18,228 nucleotides of DNA, from contig NZ_QPIP01000045.1 in assembly GCF_003344345.1 (NCBI RefSeq), positions 1-18,228 of the forward strand, in the 5' to 3' direction. Made by a program: the position numbers and the translations under genes. The notes under the pieces are model-generated. The model was not told where the DNA came from and did not search any database. It saw only the letters and a list, made by a program, of their open reading frames with translations. Source of the stretch: Wolbachia endosymbiont of Cylisticus convexus. Its GTDB lineage: Bacteria; Pseudomonadota; Alphaproteobacteria; Rickettsiales; Anaplasmataceae. Positions within the stretch are counted from its first letter, which is position 1. Each line of letters opens with the position of its first letter. Below, piece after piece: positions 7,541-15,267 of the stretch.

Positions 7541-9535
7541 TTATGGCAAATTAGCAATTTTTCCCTTAGAATCAGAAACTCTTCTTAATTCTTCACGTTC
7601 TGCCCACGAAATTTTCCTCTTGTTAGATTCGCTTATTACTTCAGGACGCATTAATCCACCAGATCTAGCGAAAACACCTTGGTCTATGGCTTCAATGACT
7701 GATAAACCTCCTAATAAGCAATTTTGCCCTATTTCTTCATCACTTTCTACTTCTTCATTGTAACTTTCTATTTCACCGAGTAGAAGTAGGTCTTCATTAC
7801 TCACTTCTACTCTTATCCAATTTTTATTTGTCTCATGAGGATATAATCTAACTTCTAATTCTCCCAAACTAGTATAGAAAGTTAATACTATACTGCTACC
7901 TTCTGTAAGATCTGTGTAATTCCTTATACCGTTTTCGGTTTTAATTTCTACTTCACTTTTACCGATCTTTACTATATTTCTTCCACATTTTACATCTCCA
8001 TGGGTTAGACCCAAACCCTTTGTCCCATCTGTTATCTTTGTAATGTCTATTTTACTATCTTTAGAATATTCTAAATAAAAAACGGAGTTGTCTACTCTTG
8101 CATCTTTTAGCTTGCTAGTGGTTGCACTTTTTGCGACTTCAATAAACTTATGAGAATTGCTAATATAATCTCTATATGCTTTTTTCATGTTAGTTCTATG
8201 CTCTTTAAATTCTGATGTCAGTGTGTTAATCATATTAGCGTCAACTGTATTACCAAACACTGCTCCTTTTGATACTAATTGACATATTATACTACTAGCA
8301 ACTTTAGGATTTTTTTCCAACTCACTGATTTTCCTTATCATATAGTCAGTAAAACTGTACTCAGTATCTAAAAAGTAATCTTGCAAAGAAGAATAATTTA
8401 AACGTACACCAAACTTTATAGCATCATTTACAATCTTTTCAAGTTCAACCATGTTTCGAGCCTGAAATGCCTTATCAAAAAACTCATTTAGCTTTTCCTT
8501 TTGATTTGAAGTTAAATTAACGAGTAATTTACTGGCCTGTCCTTTCTTTTGCTGATGATAAATAATATTTATACCATAATCTAATGCTCCTGCTTCTAGA
8601 AATATTTTTCTTAGCTCTTGAGCAAGATCTTCATTGTCCCAAGCAAAACTGTCAACATACGAAAACACTTTTGATTCACCCATTCCTTGCCGAACATTTA
8701 GCACCACTTTTAGGTCTGAATCTCTTTTATGCTTACTTAAAAACTCCTTTAAATTTTTAGTGCAGTCTGAATCATATACAAGTAAGTCATACAATTGCTT
8801 ATTCAACTTTTTCTGTTTATCAGTTAAGAATAATTCTTCTATATTATAGCAGAGTTTATTAATTGCTGTTTGTTGTGGAGTTTTTCCCTTCCTATTTGGT
8901 ATGTTAGGGTTAGCTCCTTTCAATAGGAGAGAGTTTGCATTATAGTAATGATCTTTGGCAGCAGCAAGGTATAATGGTGTTTTTCCTTTACTATCTTGTA
9001 TGTTAGGATCTGCACCTGCTTCTAAGAGTAAATCTATAGCCTGATTTTCTGGACGACAAAATCCACCAATATTTGCTCCTGCAATCGCATGTAATACTGT
9101 TGATTCAGATTCTCCTCTTTTGAGGTTAAGAATTACTTTTAAATCTTTATCATTTTTATTCTTACGTAAGAATTCTTCAAGAGGTTCAGTATTATCAAAT
9201 GAACCACAGTTAGAAGCTAAACATTTTAGAGCATTGAGTAACTTCTTATTCAACTTTTTTTGACTTGGGGTAAGATTATGATCCAGAGCAAACCAAACAC
9301 AAATTTGTTCACTTAGTGCAAGTTTGCTGTCCATTAAAGATGGTGGTTCTTTATAGTTTCTAACTGATGGTAAACCTCCTGAGTACCACATATCATTCAT
9401 CAGTTCATTTAATAAATGCTCTTTAGACGATAGATGTTCTATAATGGATTCATATTCAATATCATATATTTTTAGTTTGGATTTTGGCTTTAGTTGATTG
9501 ATGATAGATTTTATCATCCTAATATACTCACTCAT
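7541..9535 (-). CDS. Ankyrin-repeat protein with internally repeated module and unknown C-terminal domain
   Basis: 664 aa from ATG 9535. This start has AGAGGGGT just upstream and lies about 17 bases below the predicted transcription start; the ATG at 9553 would be at or before that start. Counting from ATG 9553, residues about 152-240 hold two to three ankyrin repeats (LLLEAGADPNIQDSKGKTPLYLAAAK and its neighbours). A second motif recurs three times: LTPSQKKLNKKL (94), LTDKQKKLNKQL (243) and LTSNQKEKLNEF (347). The first two copies continue with LEEFLRKNKNDKDLKV and LKEFLSKHKRDSDLKV, so a block of about 60 residues was duplicated. The last 220 residues (containing GLGLTHGDVKCGRNIVKIG) look like a folded beta-rich domain that I cannot name. 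No signal peptide or membrane segment. Monocistronic and opposed to the recombinase. Likely a host-interaction protein by analogy with other Wolbachia ankyrin proteins, unproven. Confidence 0.9.
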   Translation of the reverse strand: MSEYIRMIKSIINQLKPKSKLKIYDIEYESIIEHLSSKEHLLNELMNDMWYSGGLPSVRNYKEPPSLMDSKLALSEQICVWFALDHNLTPSQKKLNKKLLNALKCLASNCGSFDNTEPLEEFLRKNKNDKDLKVILNLKRGESESTVLHAIAGANIGGFCRPENQAIDLLLEAGADPNIQDSKGKTPLYLAAAKDHYYNANSLLLKGANPNIPNRKGKTPQQTAINKLCYNIEELFLTDKQKKLNKQLYDLLVYDSDCTKNLKEFLSKHKRDSDLKVVLNVRQGMGESKVFSYVDSFAWDNEDLAQELRKIFLEAGALDYGINIIYHQQKKGQASKLLVNLTSNQKEKLNEFFDKAFQARNMVELEKIVNDAIKFGVRLNYSSLQDYFLDTEYSFTDYMIRKISELEKNPKVASSIICQLVSKGAVFGNTVDANMINTLTSEFKEHRTNMKKAYRDYISNSHKFIEVAKSATTSKLKDARVDNSVFYLEYSKDSKIDITKITDGTKGLGLTHGDVKCGRNIVKIGKSEVEIKTENGIRNYTDLTEGSSIVLTFYTSLGELEVRLYPHETNKNWIRVEVSNEDLLLLGEIESYNEEVESDEEIGQNCLLGGLSVIEAIDQGVFARSGGLMRPEVISESNKRKISWAEREELRRVSDSKGKIANLP

Positions 9536-9558
9536 ACTTACCCCTCTAAACATAATAT

Positions 9559-9587
9559 ATTATATGCGATATATAACATTAAGTCAA
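9559..9587 (-). promoter_or_regulatory. Near-consensus sigma-70 promoter for the 664-aa ankyrin gene
   Basis: On the minus strand TTGACT (9582-9587) and TATAAT (9559-9564) are separated by exactly 17 bases. Transcription would begin around 9551, about 17 bases before the ATG at 9535. One mismatch in twelve is unusual even in AT-rich DNA. Confidence 0.75.
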
Positions 9588-9786
9588 TAACCATAATCTT
9601 TTTACTACTCATATTTTTGTTAAGTTTTTATGCTGAATAATGCTAATGTGTATAGATAGGTTAAAAATTGCTTATGACTGCAAGTTTGAGCTAGTTTTAC
9701 TCTATTTAACAAAATTGAGAAACCACTTATATTTAATATCACTATTATAAGAATATGATGGATTATGCTTTAAAGGGGTACAAAAA

Positions 9787-9831
9787 CTGCTGAAGTTTTT
9801 ACAGCAAACTTGTATGGAGCAACTTCAGCAG
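9787..9831. repeat. Perfect 11-bp inverted repeat, possible palindromic element
   Basis: CTGCTGAAGTT at 9787-9797 pairs perfectly with AACTTCAGCAG at 9821-9831 across a 23-base loop. No T run follows on the plus strand, so it is not a standard terminator. A 24-codon minus-strand frame (9770-9844) covers it, with a repetitive peptide (SAEVAPYKF...KTSAVF). Short palindromic elements that can invade genes are known from Wolbachia and Rickettsia; membership here is a guess. Confidence 0.55.
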
Positions 9832-10163
9832 AATAAACAAACATATGCTAGTATTAGTAGAGAATTATTTACAAGTCAACTAATTTTTTTTAAAATATTT
9901 TAGTGAAGATACCATGCTAGTTAGTGTTATAAGGAATTGAATTATTGACTCTTTTTAAAATTGCAAAAAAGATCGTATATTTGTGAGAACAAGCAGCGTA
10001 AAATAAGGTTGCAAAAATAAAAAGGTAAGGTTATTGCAACAAAATTAGGTAAATTAGTTCATATCTAAATGTGGCTGAAATAGGCTAATATAGCTGATTT
10101 TAGCGTATAATGAAATCACCATATAAAAAAATTCGAACGGTACACTTGGTAGTCCAATCCATC

Positions 10164-10196
10164 CCAAGAAAAACACTTCTCACGTTTCTTGGTTTT
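10164..10196 (+). terminator. Weak hairpin with T tract, possible terminator
   Basis: CCAAGAAA (10164-10171) pairs with TTTCTTGG (10185-10192) over a 13-base loop, followed by TTTTGCTT. The stem is AT-rich and the T tract short, and no gene on the plus strand ends nearby, so its role is unclear. Confidence 0.3.
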
Positions 10197-10394
10197 GCTT
10201 GCTGGAAATGGTTATTTTGCTTGAGATTTTAATAATATATAATGCTAAATTAACAATAATTTATCTAGAGATAACAGAGAAATTTATGATAATTGTGTAT
10301 TTTCAATAAAAAAAATTTTTCTATTAGTATAGTTCTTTTTGTAAAAAATGTTTTTAGCTTTTTCATCACTTTATTGCTCAAATAAACTAAAGTA

Positions 10395-10423
10395 TTGATA
10401 AAATGACAAAATATATATATTAT
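10395..10423 (+). promoter_or_regulatory. Promoter candidate for the RelE-helicase-ankyrin locus
   Basis: TTGATA (10395-10400), 17-base spacer, TATTAT (10418-10423); each hexamer has one mismatch to the sigma-70 consensus. It lies about 80 bases before the ATG at 10504. The spacer is itself AT-repetitive, so chance matches are easier here. Confidence 0.5.
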
Positions 10424-10503
10424 CGAATAGTAAGAATCATCAGATGAAATCTAATTGGTTGTTTATGGTATCTATTGGGTTGGGTTATTTTAGGTAGTAA
10501 GTT

Positions 10504-10818
10504 ATGTATTCTATATTTTATTGTAAGGGGTTTAATGACCATGATTTAGGTGATGGCGAAAGTCCTTTAAGAAAAAAGTTCAATGCAATAATTGAAGATT
10601 TAGAAGAAAATAAAAGTACAAATCAGGGAGATATAAAGCTAATACGTGGAAAGGGAGGTGTTAAGTATTTTCGGGCTAAATTAAGTGATAGGAACAGATT
10701 ATTATTTAAGGCTATGAAGCATGGTGACAAAGATATTTTTGTTATTTTAGAAGTGATTCTGAATCATGATTACAGAAGGTCAAAATTCTTAACAGATGAA
10801 AAAAAATTGAAAACATAA
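10504..10818 (+). CDS. RelE/ParE-superfamily toxin-like domain
   Basis: 104-aa frame that I read as the N-terminal domain of a larger protein. The core KLIRGKGGVKYFRAKLSDRNRLLFK resembles the RelE/ParE/HigB barnase-like fold (strand-turn-strand with YRv-v-dyRvlf pattern), and LEVILNHDYRRSKFL resembles the terminal strand with the basic residues that in RelE toxins contact mRNA or the ribosome. No antitoxin-like gene lies before or after it. The frame ends in an A8 tract (10799-10806) followed by TTGAAAACATAA; adding one A makes it continue directly into the helicase frame. RelE-like domains fused to superfamily I helicases are plausible; activity as a toxin is inference only. It could alternatively be a stand-alone small toxin with the stop at 10816-10818. 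Confidence 0.7.
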   Translation: MYSIFYCKGFNDHDLGDGESPLRKKFNAIIEDLEENKSTNQGDIKLIRGKGGVKYFRAKLSDRNRLLFKAMKHGDKDIFVILEVILNHDYRRSKFLTDEKKLKT

Positions 10819-10865
10819 AAATAATAGATCAAAACAGTAAAGAAGTTTCTGATAGTACGGGTGAA

Positions 10866-12185
10866 GTGAAGATTAGAGATGCTCCACAAGTCTGTTGTTT
10901 AGGTAAATTTATCACTCTTAGTGCAAAGCAAGAAGATATAGTTGAAAATGCTAAAGATTTACCTTTAGTTGTTAGTGGATCTGCTGGTAGTGGAAAGACA
11001 TCTGTAGCTTTGGAAAAACTAAGGAAAATAGAAGAGGAATTTAAGAAAGGAAGAATTTTATATATTACCAAGTCTGAAAATCTTATAAAACGATCAAAAG
11101 AATTGTATGAATATGTATACTGGGATGAAACTGCTAATGACTTCAAGATTGGCATTCCAGATAGAATTGAGTTCTTGTCTCTTCATGAGTTTCTTGAAAA
11201 GCAAGCAGAAGGTATAAAAGGAAAGAAGCCAGTTGATAGAAATAAGTTTTTTTCATGGTTCAATGAAATATGCAAGAAAGATAAATTTAAAGAATATAAA
11301 AAAGATGGAGATAAAATATTCGAAGAATTTACAGCTGTGATAGCTGGAGGAGGCTTAAAAAAAGAGCAATATAAAAAGTTAGGAAGTAGACAAGCTATAT
11401 TTTCCAAAGAGGAAAGAGAGCATATCTATAGTCTTTTTGAAGATTATAAGAAGTTCATAGAAAAAGATTCAGAGTATTATGATCCTAATCTTATCGCTCA
11501 TAAGTGTACTGAAGAAAAAGTTTATAATGTAGTTGTTATAGATGAAGTCCAAGATTTAACTGAAAGCACATTGAGTTCAATATTGAAGAGTTTAAAAGAT
11601 GGAAGTAAGGATAATTTTTTATTATGTGGCGATGTTAATCAAGTGATACATCCTAGTTTTTTTTCTCTATCTAAGTTGAAGTCTTTTCTCCATAAAAATG
11701 CTGCTGACAAAGAACCATCAGTTTGTTTTCTTGAAAAGAACTATCGTAATAGCCAGCAAGTTATTGAATTATCCAATCGTATATTACACTTTAAGAATTA
11801 TTGTTTTGCTTCAGAAGATAAGATAACAGAAGAGGAAAAAAAGCTTTTTTTCATGAAAAGTGATACTGAGAACGAGGGTAATGTCGACTTTACCGCTGAG
11901 GATAAAGAGCAAGAGATGGCAAGAAAAGTACCTGAGTCGATAAATTGGGCTGTTTTAGTTCTGAATGATGAGAGTAAAGAAGATGCTAGTAGATTGTTTA
12001 ACACTCCACTTGTGTTTAATATACATGAAGCCAAAGGCTTGGAGTTTAAGAATGTGATTCTTTACAAGTTTATGTCCCATGAAGCTTACAATGAAGTATG
12101 GAATATAGCAAAAAAAAGACAGGTGAAGCGAAGATTGAAAATGCTATTAAGAAAATCCGTGATTCGTATCACGCAAAGAATGTGA
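10866..12185 (+). CDS. UvrD/Rep-like superfamily I helicase, lacking motif VI in this frame
   Basis: 439 codons from a GTG at 10866, though the frame is open from 10800 and has no good start or ribosome site, which argues it is the middle of a longer protein. Helicase motifs in order: Walker A SGSAGSGKTS (37-46), motif II VVVIDEVQDLT (222-232), motif III FLLCGDVNQ (251-259), motif IV NYRNSQQVIELSNRIL (292-307) and motif V NIHEAKGLEFKNVILY (385-400). Motif VI is missing here but occurs in the next frame ([18 protein letters not shown], 12245-12295). The last 30 residues after about 12117 are a shifted readout. An A8 tract (12110-12117) marks the break. A DNA or RNA translocase/helicase role follows from the family; the substrate is unknown. 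Without the downstream frame the enzyme should be inactive. Confidence 0.85.
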   Translation: MKIRDAPQVCCLGKFITLSAKQEDIVENAKDLPLVVSGSAGSGKTSVALEKLRKIEEEFKKGRILYITKSENLIKRSKELYEYVYWDETANDFKIGIPDRIEFLSLHEFLEKQAEGIKGKKPVDRNKFFSWFNEICKKDKFKEYKKDGDKIFEEFTAVIAGGGLKKEQYKKLGSRQAIFSKEEREHIYSLFEDYKKFIEKDSEYYDPNLIAHKCTEEKVYNVVVIDEVQDLTESTLSSILKSLKDGSKDNFLLCGDVNQVIHPSFFSLSKLKSFLHKNAADKEPSVCFLEKNYRNSQQVIELSNRILHFKNYCFASEDKITEEEKKLFFMKSDTENEGNVDFTAEDKEQEMARKVPESINWAVLVLNDESKEDASRLFNTPLVFNIHEAKGLEFKNVILYKFMSHEAYNEVWNIAKKRQVKRRLKMLLRKSVIRITQRM

Positions 12186-13423
12186 AAACTTCAAGAAATA
12201 AGGATAAGGGAGATAAATCTTCTGAGGAATATAAATTCTATATGAATGCCCTGTATGTTGGAGTTACTCGAGCTATTAATAGTGTCTATGTTATAGGTAA
12301 TGAACGAAAGTGTAATTTATTGCGGATAATAAAATCGGAGAGAGTTAGTAATACAGATATTAAGAAAGAAGAATCTACTCCTGAAGAATGGAGAAATATG
12401 GCGCTAGAGTTAATAGATAAAGGAAACATAGAGCAAGCTAAAAGTATAGAAGAAAAATTGCGACAAGAAGGGAAAGAAGAATACGCTGAAGAGATCATAA
12501 GCGCATTGAAAGCCAAGGGATGTTATGTAGAGTCAGATAAGGACAAGCAAGCAAGTTCAGAGTTAAAAACAGAGCCTCAAAAGTCCTCAACTATGGTTCC
12601 ACAAAGTGAAAAACGTAAACAGAGTTCAAATAAGAAAAAGAAATTAACAAAAAAGGAATTAGAAGAAAATACAAATATGTTATTTTTAGCTTTTAAAGAG
12701 GGTATGTTCGAATTGGTTGAACGCTTGATTAGTCAAGGAGTTAATGTTAATGCTAGGGATCAGAGAGGTTTTACTCCTTTATGTTACTCAGTATTAAGTG
12801 ATTATCAAGATATAGCTGAACTTCTTCTACAACATAGGGCTAGTGTCGATGCTAAGAGTACCGGAGCTGAAACAAAAGGTAACACTCCTTTACATTTTGC
12901 ACTTGGAAGAAGTTCTCATAATATGATTAAACTTCTTCTGCAGTATGGAGCCGATGTTAATGCTAGAGATCATACAGGTAATAGCTCCTTACATTATGCA
13001 GCAAGTGATGGTTCTCATCAAGATATTGTTAAACTTTTGTTACAGCATGGGGCTATTATTGATGCTAGGAATAGGGAAAATAATACTCCTTTACATATAG
13101 CAGTAAACAGAGATCATGAAGATACAGTTAGCCTTCTTTTACAGTATAGAGCTGATGCTGATGCTAAAGGTGGTGATAAAGGTTATACTCCTTTATATTT
13201 AGCAGCAGGAAGAGGTCATAAGAGTATAGCTAAACTTTTTCTGGAGCATGGAGCTGATGTCAATGCTGCTACGAGTGAAGGTCGTACTCCTTTACATGCG
13301 GCAGTACAAGAAGGGCATTATGCCATAGTTAAGCTTCTTCTGGAGCGTGGAGCTAATGTTAATGCTAAGGCTGAAGGTATTACTCCTTTACATCTGGCAG
13401 CACCAAAAGGTAAAAGGATGTAG
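12098..13423 (+). CDS. Helicase motif VI region followed by ankyrin repeats
   Basis: 441 codons from an ATG at 12098 that lies inside the previous frame and has no convincing ribosome site. Residues about 5-70 complete the helicase ([16 protein letters not shown], then motif [11 protein letters not shown] at 51-59). A helical, charged linker follows ([19 protein letters not shown], then [15 protein letters not shown]), then from about 192 a run of about eight ankyrin repeats, for example [45 protein letters not shown] and ITPLHLAAP. The frame ends at TAG 13421-13423 in mid-repeat (AAPKGK-RM); adding one A in the A4 run at 13412-13415 restores [15 protein letters not shown] and a further repeat. 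Not a natural protein end, so I read it as the third segment of the composite gene. Confidence 0.82.
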
Positions 13424-13523
13424 TTGAACTTCTTCTGGAGCATGGAGCTGATGTTAATGCTAAGGCTGAAGGTATTACTCCTTTACATGCGGCAGCACAA
13501 GAAGGTCATTCTGAGTTAGTTAA
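13334..13523 (+). repeat. Recent tandem copy of one ankyrin unit
   Basis: Bases from 13334 and from 13429 are almost identical for about 60 bases (two differences), both encoding [18 protein letters not shown]. The offset is 95, that is 96 (32 codons) less the missing A at 13412-13415. The other repeats in the gene are far more diverged, so this unit was copied recently. Confidence 0.75.
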
Positions 13524-14006
13524 CCTTCTACTTGTTGATTCAAATATTAATGTTGGTTGTGTAGGTCTTAAAATTATTAGTAAGGAAAAAGCAGACAAAA
13601 GAAAACTTGTTCAAAAAAAGTTCAAGATGACGTGTTGTTTAAAAAGGTAAAAGAAGCGGCAGAAAAAATGAAAGATGGGGGTGAGCTAGGTGAATCATTA
13701 AAAGAAGAGCTGGAGAATTTACTGAAGCCAGAAAGTGAACATGGTTTTAAGCCAAGTTTGAATTACTCTCCAGATGGTGATGATAAAAATACGACTATTA
13801 AAATTGCTATTAAAGCTGGTGGAAAGTTACTGCAGCTCTTATATGATTATGCTAAAGAGAATATAGGAGTAGATACTAAAATATTTAAACGACTTAAACA
13901 GGCTAAAGAACAACAAGAAAACTCTCAGCCTAAGAGTAATTTGAATGATATTTTCTGCAATTTGGCTCAAGCTCAGACTTCAATTACACAAAATTTAATT
14001 TCTTAA
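13417..14006 (+). CDS. Last ankyrin repeats and C-terminal tail of the composite protein
   Basis: Two frames. From 13417 the ankyrin array continues ([39 protein letters not shown]) for about 60 codons and then reads [17 protein letters not shown] before running out of frame at the A7 tract 13613-13619. Adding one A leads into the frame ending at 14006: [19 protein letters not shown], an acidic helical stretch ([18 protein letters not shown]), then [20 protein letters not shown] and a Gln/Asn-rich end. A GTG at 13632 could start the last piece alone but has no ribosome site. I do not recognise the tail domain. Its end overlaps the 3' end of the convergent Rpn gene by about 12 bases. Confidence 0.7.
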
Positions 14007-14906
14007 CTTCTGAATTTCATCCACAGGAAGGCCGGTAGTTTGCGATACAACGTCAATAGAGATGCCAGCTTTAAGTAAGTTTTTTGCAACTTCAATTTTA
14101 CCTTCAATTTTACCTTTTTGATGGCCGATTTGGATGCCTTCTTGTCTACCTTCTTGTCTACCTTCATGTTTAGCATCATCGAGTTTTTGAGCAAGGACAG
14201 CCTGTTCATCACGAATACGCTTTATCTCTTGTTCATAGGCAATAAATTCTTTTTCTGACCAATTGAACCTATTTAGTTCTTCATATGCTCTTTTAATTAT
14301 TAGATCACTTCCTATTATTCTCTCTAGCTCTTCTTCACTAGTTTCGTCTGCATATCTAAAGAAGTAGACCCATTTTTCAACTATACTTGAAAGCTGATCT
14401 TCTTTGGTTTTTGGAAATTTAGGCAACTCAATAAATATAAAGTAAAAATCTTTTAGATCATGTTCATTAGTATCTTCATCGCGAATAGTGTGCTTTGATT
14501 TGTACTCATACTTATCAGGAAATAAAATACAATCTGCTATAGCAATAAAGATAATTTCCTTAAGGTCATGATATTGATCACCTTTATCAGCTTGTCTTGA
14601 GTAAGCTTTAGCAGCATAGTATTGTGCACGTTTTTCAAAGCCTTTAGTTTTAGCAACCTGCATTTCGACTATCACTTGCAGCCCATTTTCATCTCTACAA
14701 AGAACATCAACAATGCTTTGTTTTTTAGAAGCAATATCAGGGTCTTGAATAGTACTTAAGAACTCTATATCCTTTATTGTACTTTTGCCAGTGAAGCCAA
14801 GGATATCATTAAGGAAGTGAATAAGAATGTCCTTATTTTTTTCAGTGCCAAAGATGCGCTTGAACGATATATCATTTTTTGGATCGAGAAACTTCGAAAG
14901 AGCCAT
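13995..14906 (-). CDS. Rpn-family recombination-promoting nuclease / PD-(D/E)XK transposase-like
   Basis: 303 aa. The N-terminus MALSKFLDPKNDISFKRIFG and LIHFLNDIL are the opening signature of the Rpn/PF12784 family. The nuclease core is visible as SIVDVLCRDENGLQVIVEMQ (about 64-83), with Asp in VDV and the E-x-Q typical of this PD-(D/E)XK branch. Then come RAQYYAAKAYSRQ and FIFIELPKF. The C-terminus is a Gly-spaced charged linker (EGRQEGRQEG...KGKIEGKIE) ending in VAKNLLKAGISIDVVSQTTG. Known Rpn proteins are DNA endonucleases that stimulate RecA-independent recombination and are common and mobile in Wolbachia. The frame is intact, with its own near-consensus promoter. The 3' end overlaps the convergent composite gene. 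Confidence 0.92.
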   Translation of the reverse strand: MALSKFLDPKNDISFKRIFGTEKNKDILIHFLNDILGFTGKSTIKDIEFLSTIQDPDIASKKQSIVDVLCRDENGLQVIVEMQVAKTKGFEKRAQYYAAKAYSRQADKGDQYHDLKEIIFIAIADCILFPDKYEYKSKHTIRDEDTNEHDLKDFYFIFIELPKFPKTKEDQLSSIVEKWVYFFRYADETSEEELERIIGSDLIIKRAYEELNRFNWSEKEFIAYEQEIKRIRDEQAVLAQKLDDAKHEGRQEGRQEGIQIGHQKGKIEGKIEVAKNLLKAGISIDVVSQTTGLPVDEIQKLRN

Positions 14907-14933
14907 AGGAAATCCACTTAAAAAGCATTAATA

Positions 14934-14962
14934 ATTATACACAATTGTGAAGAAATATTCAA
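14934..14962 (-). promoter_or_regulatory. Near-consensus promoter for the Rpn gene
   Basis: On the minus strand TTGAAT (14957-14962) and a perfect TATAAT (14934-14939) are 17 bases apart. The ATG at 14906 lies about 28 bases downstream of the -10 box. Confidence 0.68.
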
Positions 14963-14999
14963 CGTTTTTATGCTAAAGTCTATTAAAGTTAGCAAAATT

Positions 15000-15119
15000 T
15001 CAAGAGTTGGGAAAAATTACCTTCATAGATAACCCTAGTATGCACCTTAGACGCCCTTTTGTAGATCTTTTTATCAACTCTTCTATAAGGTATATTAAAA
15101 TGCCAACAAATGGATTCAT
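15000..15119 (-). other. 39-codon frame of unknown meaning, possible gene remnant
   Basis: Minus-strand frame MNPFVGILIYLIEELIKRS followed by a basic stretch, ending at TGA 15000-15002. The first half looks like a membrane-segment start, faintly like YggT-family proteins, but the second half does not. There is no clear ribosome site. The surrounding 14907-15267 stretch has no other gene candidate; it contains the Rpn promoter and a promoter candidate for the Xre gene. Confidence 0.25.
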
Positions 15120-15166
15120 GATTTAGCAGCCTCAAAGATACCTATTTAAAGTGTGAACTTCTTCGC

Positions 15167-15194
15167 TTGTCATAGCATAGGCATTTAATATACT
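15167..15194 (+). promoter_or_regulatory. Promoter candidate for the Xre regulator
   Basis: TTGTCA (15167-15172), 16-base spacer, TATACT (15189-15194), about 73 bases before the ATG at 15268. Each hexamer has one mismatch to consensus, but the spacer is one short of optimum. Confidence 0.4.
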
Positions 15195-15267
15195 AGTTCT
15201 CAACAAAGGTAACATATGCTAGAAAATTTCTATCTAAAACTTTTAAAATTGCAGGTTATGAAAAAGA

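Larger units (their letters stand above)
9588..10394. other. Long stretch without a convincing gene
   Basis: About 800 bases with AT-rich, stop-dense sequence on both strands. The visible structures are a perfect 11-bp inverted repeat at 9787-9831, a GTTGCAA/TTGCAAC inverted pair around 10012-10044, an isolated TATAAT at 10106-10111 and a hairpin at 10164-10192. I find no tRNA, no ankyrin fragment and no recognisable gene remnant longer than about 25 codons. Confidence 0.5.
10504..14006 (+). pseudogene. Composite RelE-like / SF1 helicase / ankyrin gene, four shifts in A tracts
   Basis: Four reading frames follow each other in the order 1, 3, 2, 1, 3 (by position modulo 3), that is, the same -1 step each time. 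The joins fall at A8 (10799-10806), A8 (12110-12117), A4 (13412-13415) and A7 (13613-13619). Adding one A at each gives 3507 bases, exactly 1169 codons with the stop, and the restored protein is continuous across helicase motifs V-VI and across one ankyrin repeat. Three explanations are open: a pseudogene with single-base deletions, a gene rescued by RNA-polymerase slippage on A tracts, or homopolymer under-calling in the assembly. Other A7 runs in the window (for example in the recombinase and at about 11840 in this gene) are in frame, so a blanket sequencing bias is not obvious. Confidence 0.8.

Noticed and set aside
10504..10818. A classic two-gene toxin-antitoxin pair
   Set aside because: No antitoxin-sized gene flanks the RelE-like frame, and the frame runs on into the helicase after one added A.
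12671..13560. Regularly spaced DNA repeats of about 99 bases that might suggest a CRISPR or tandem satellite
   Set aside because: The period is that of ankyrin units, the repeats are diverged in DNA and conserved in protein, and there are no spacers.
7541..14006. cifA/cifB-like genes, expected in this part of WO prophages
   Set aside because: No deubiquitylase, paired-nuclease or other Cif-like motif is visible in the ankyrin or composite genes; the nuclease motif at 13995-14906 is of the Rpn type.
15000..15119. YggT-like membrane protein start
   Set aside because: Only about 18 residues look similar, the rest does not, and there is no clear ribosome site; listed only as a low-confidence remnant.
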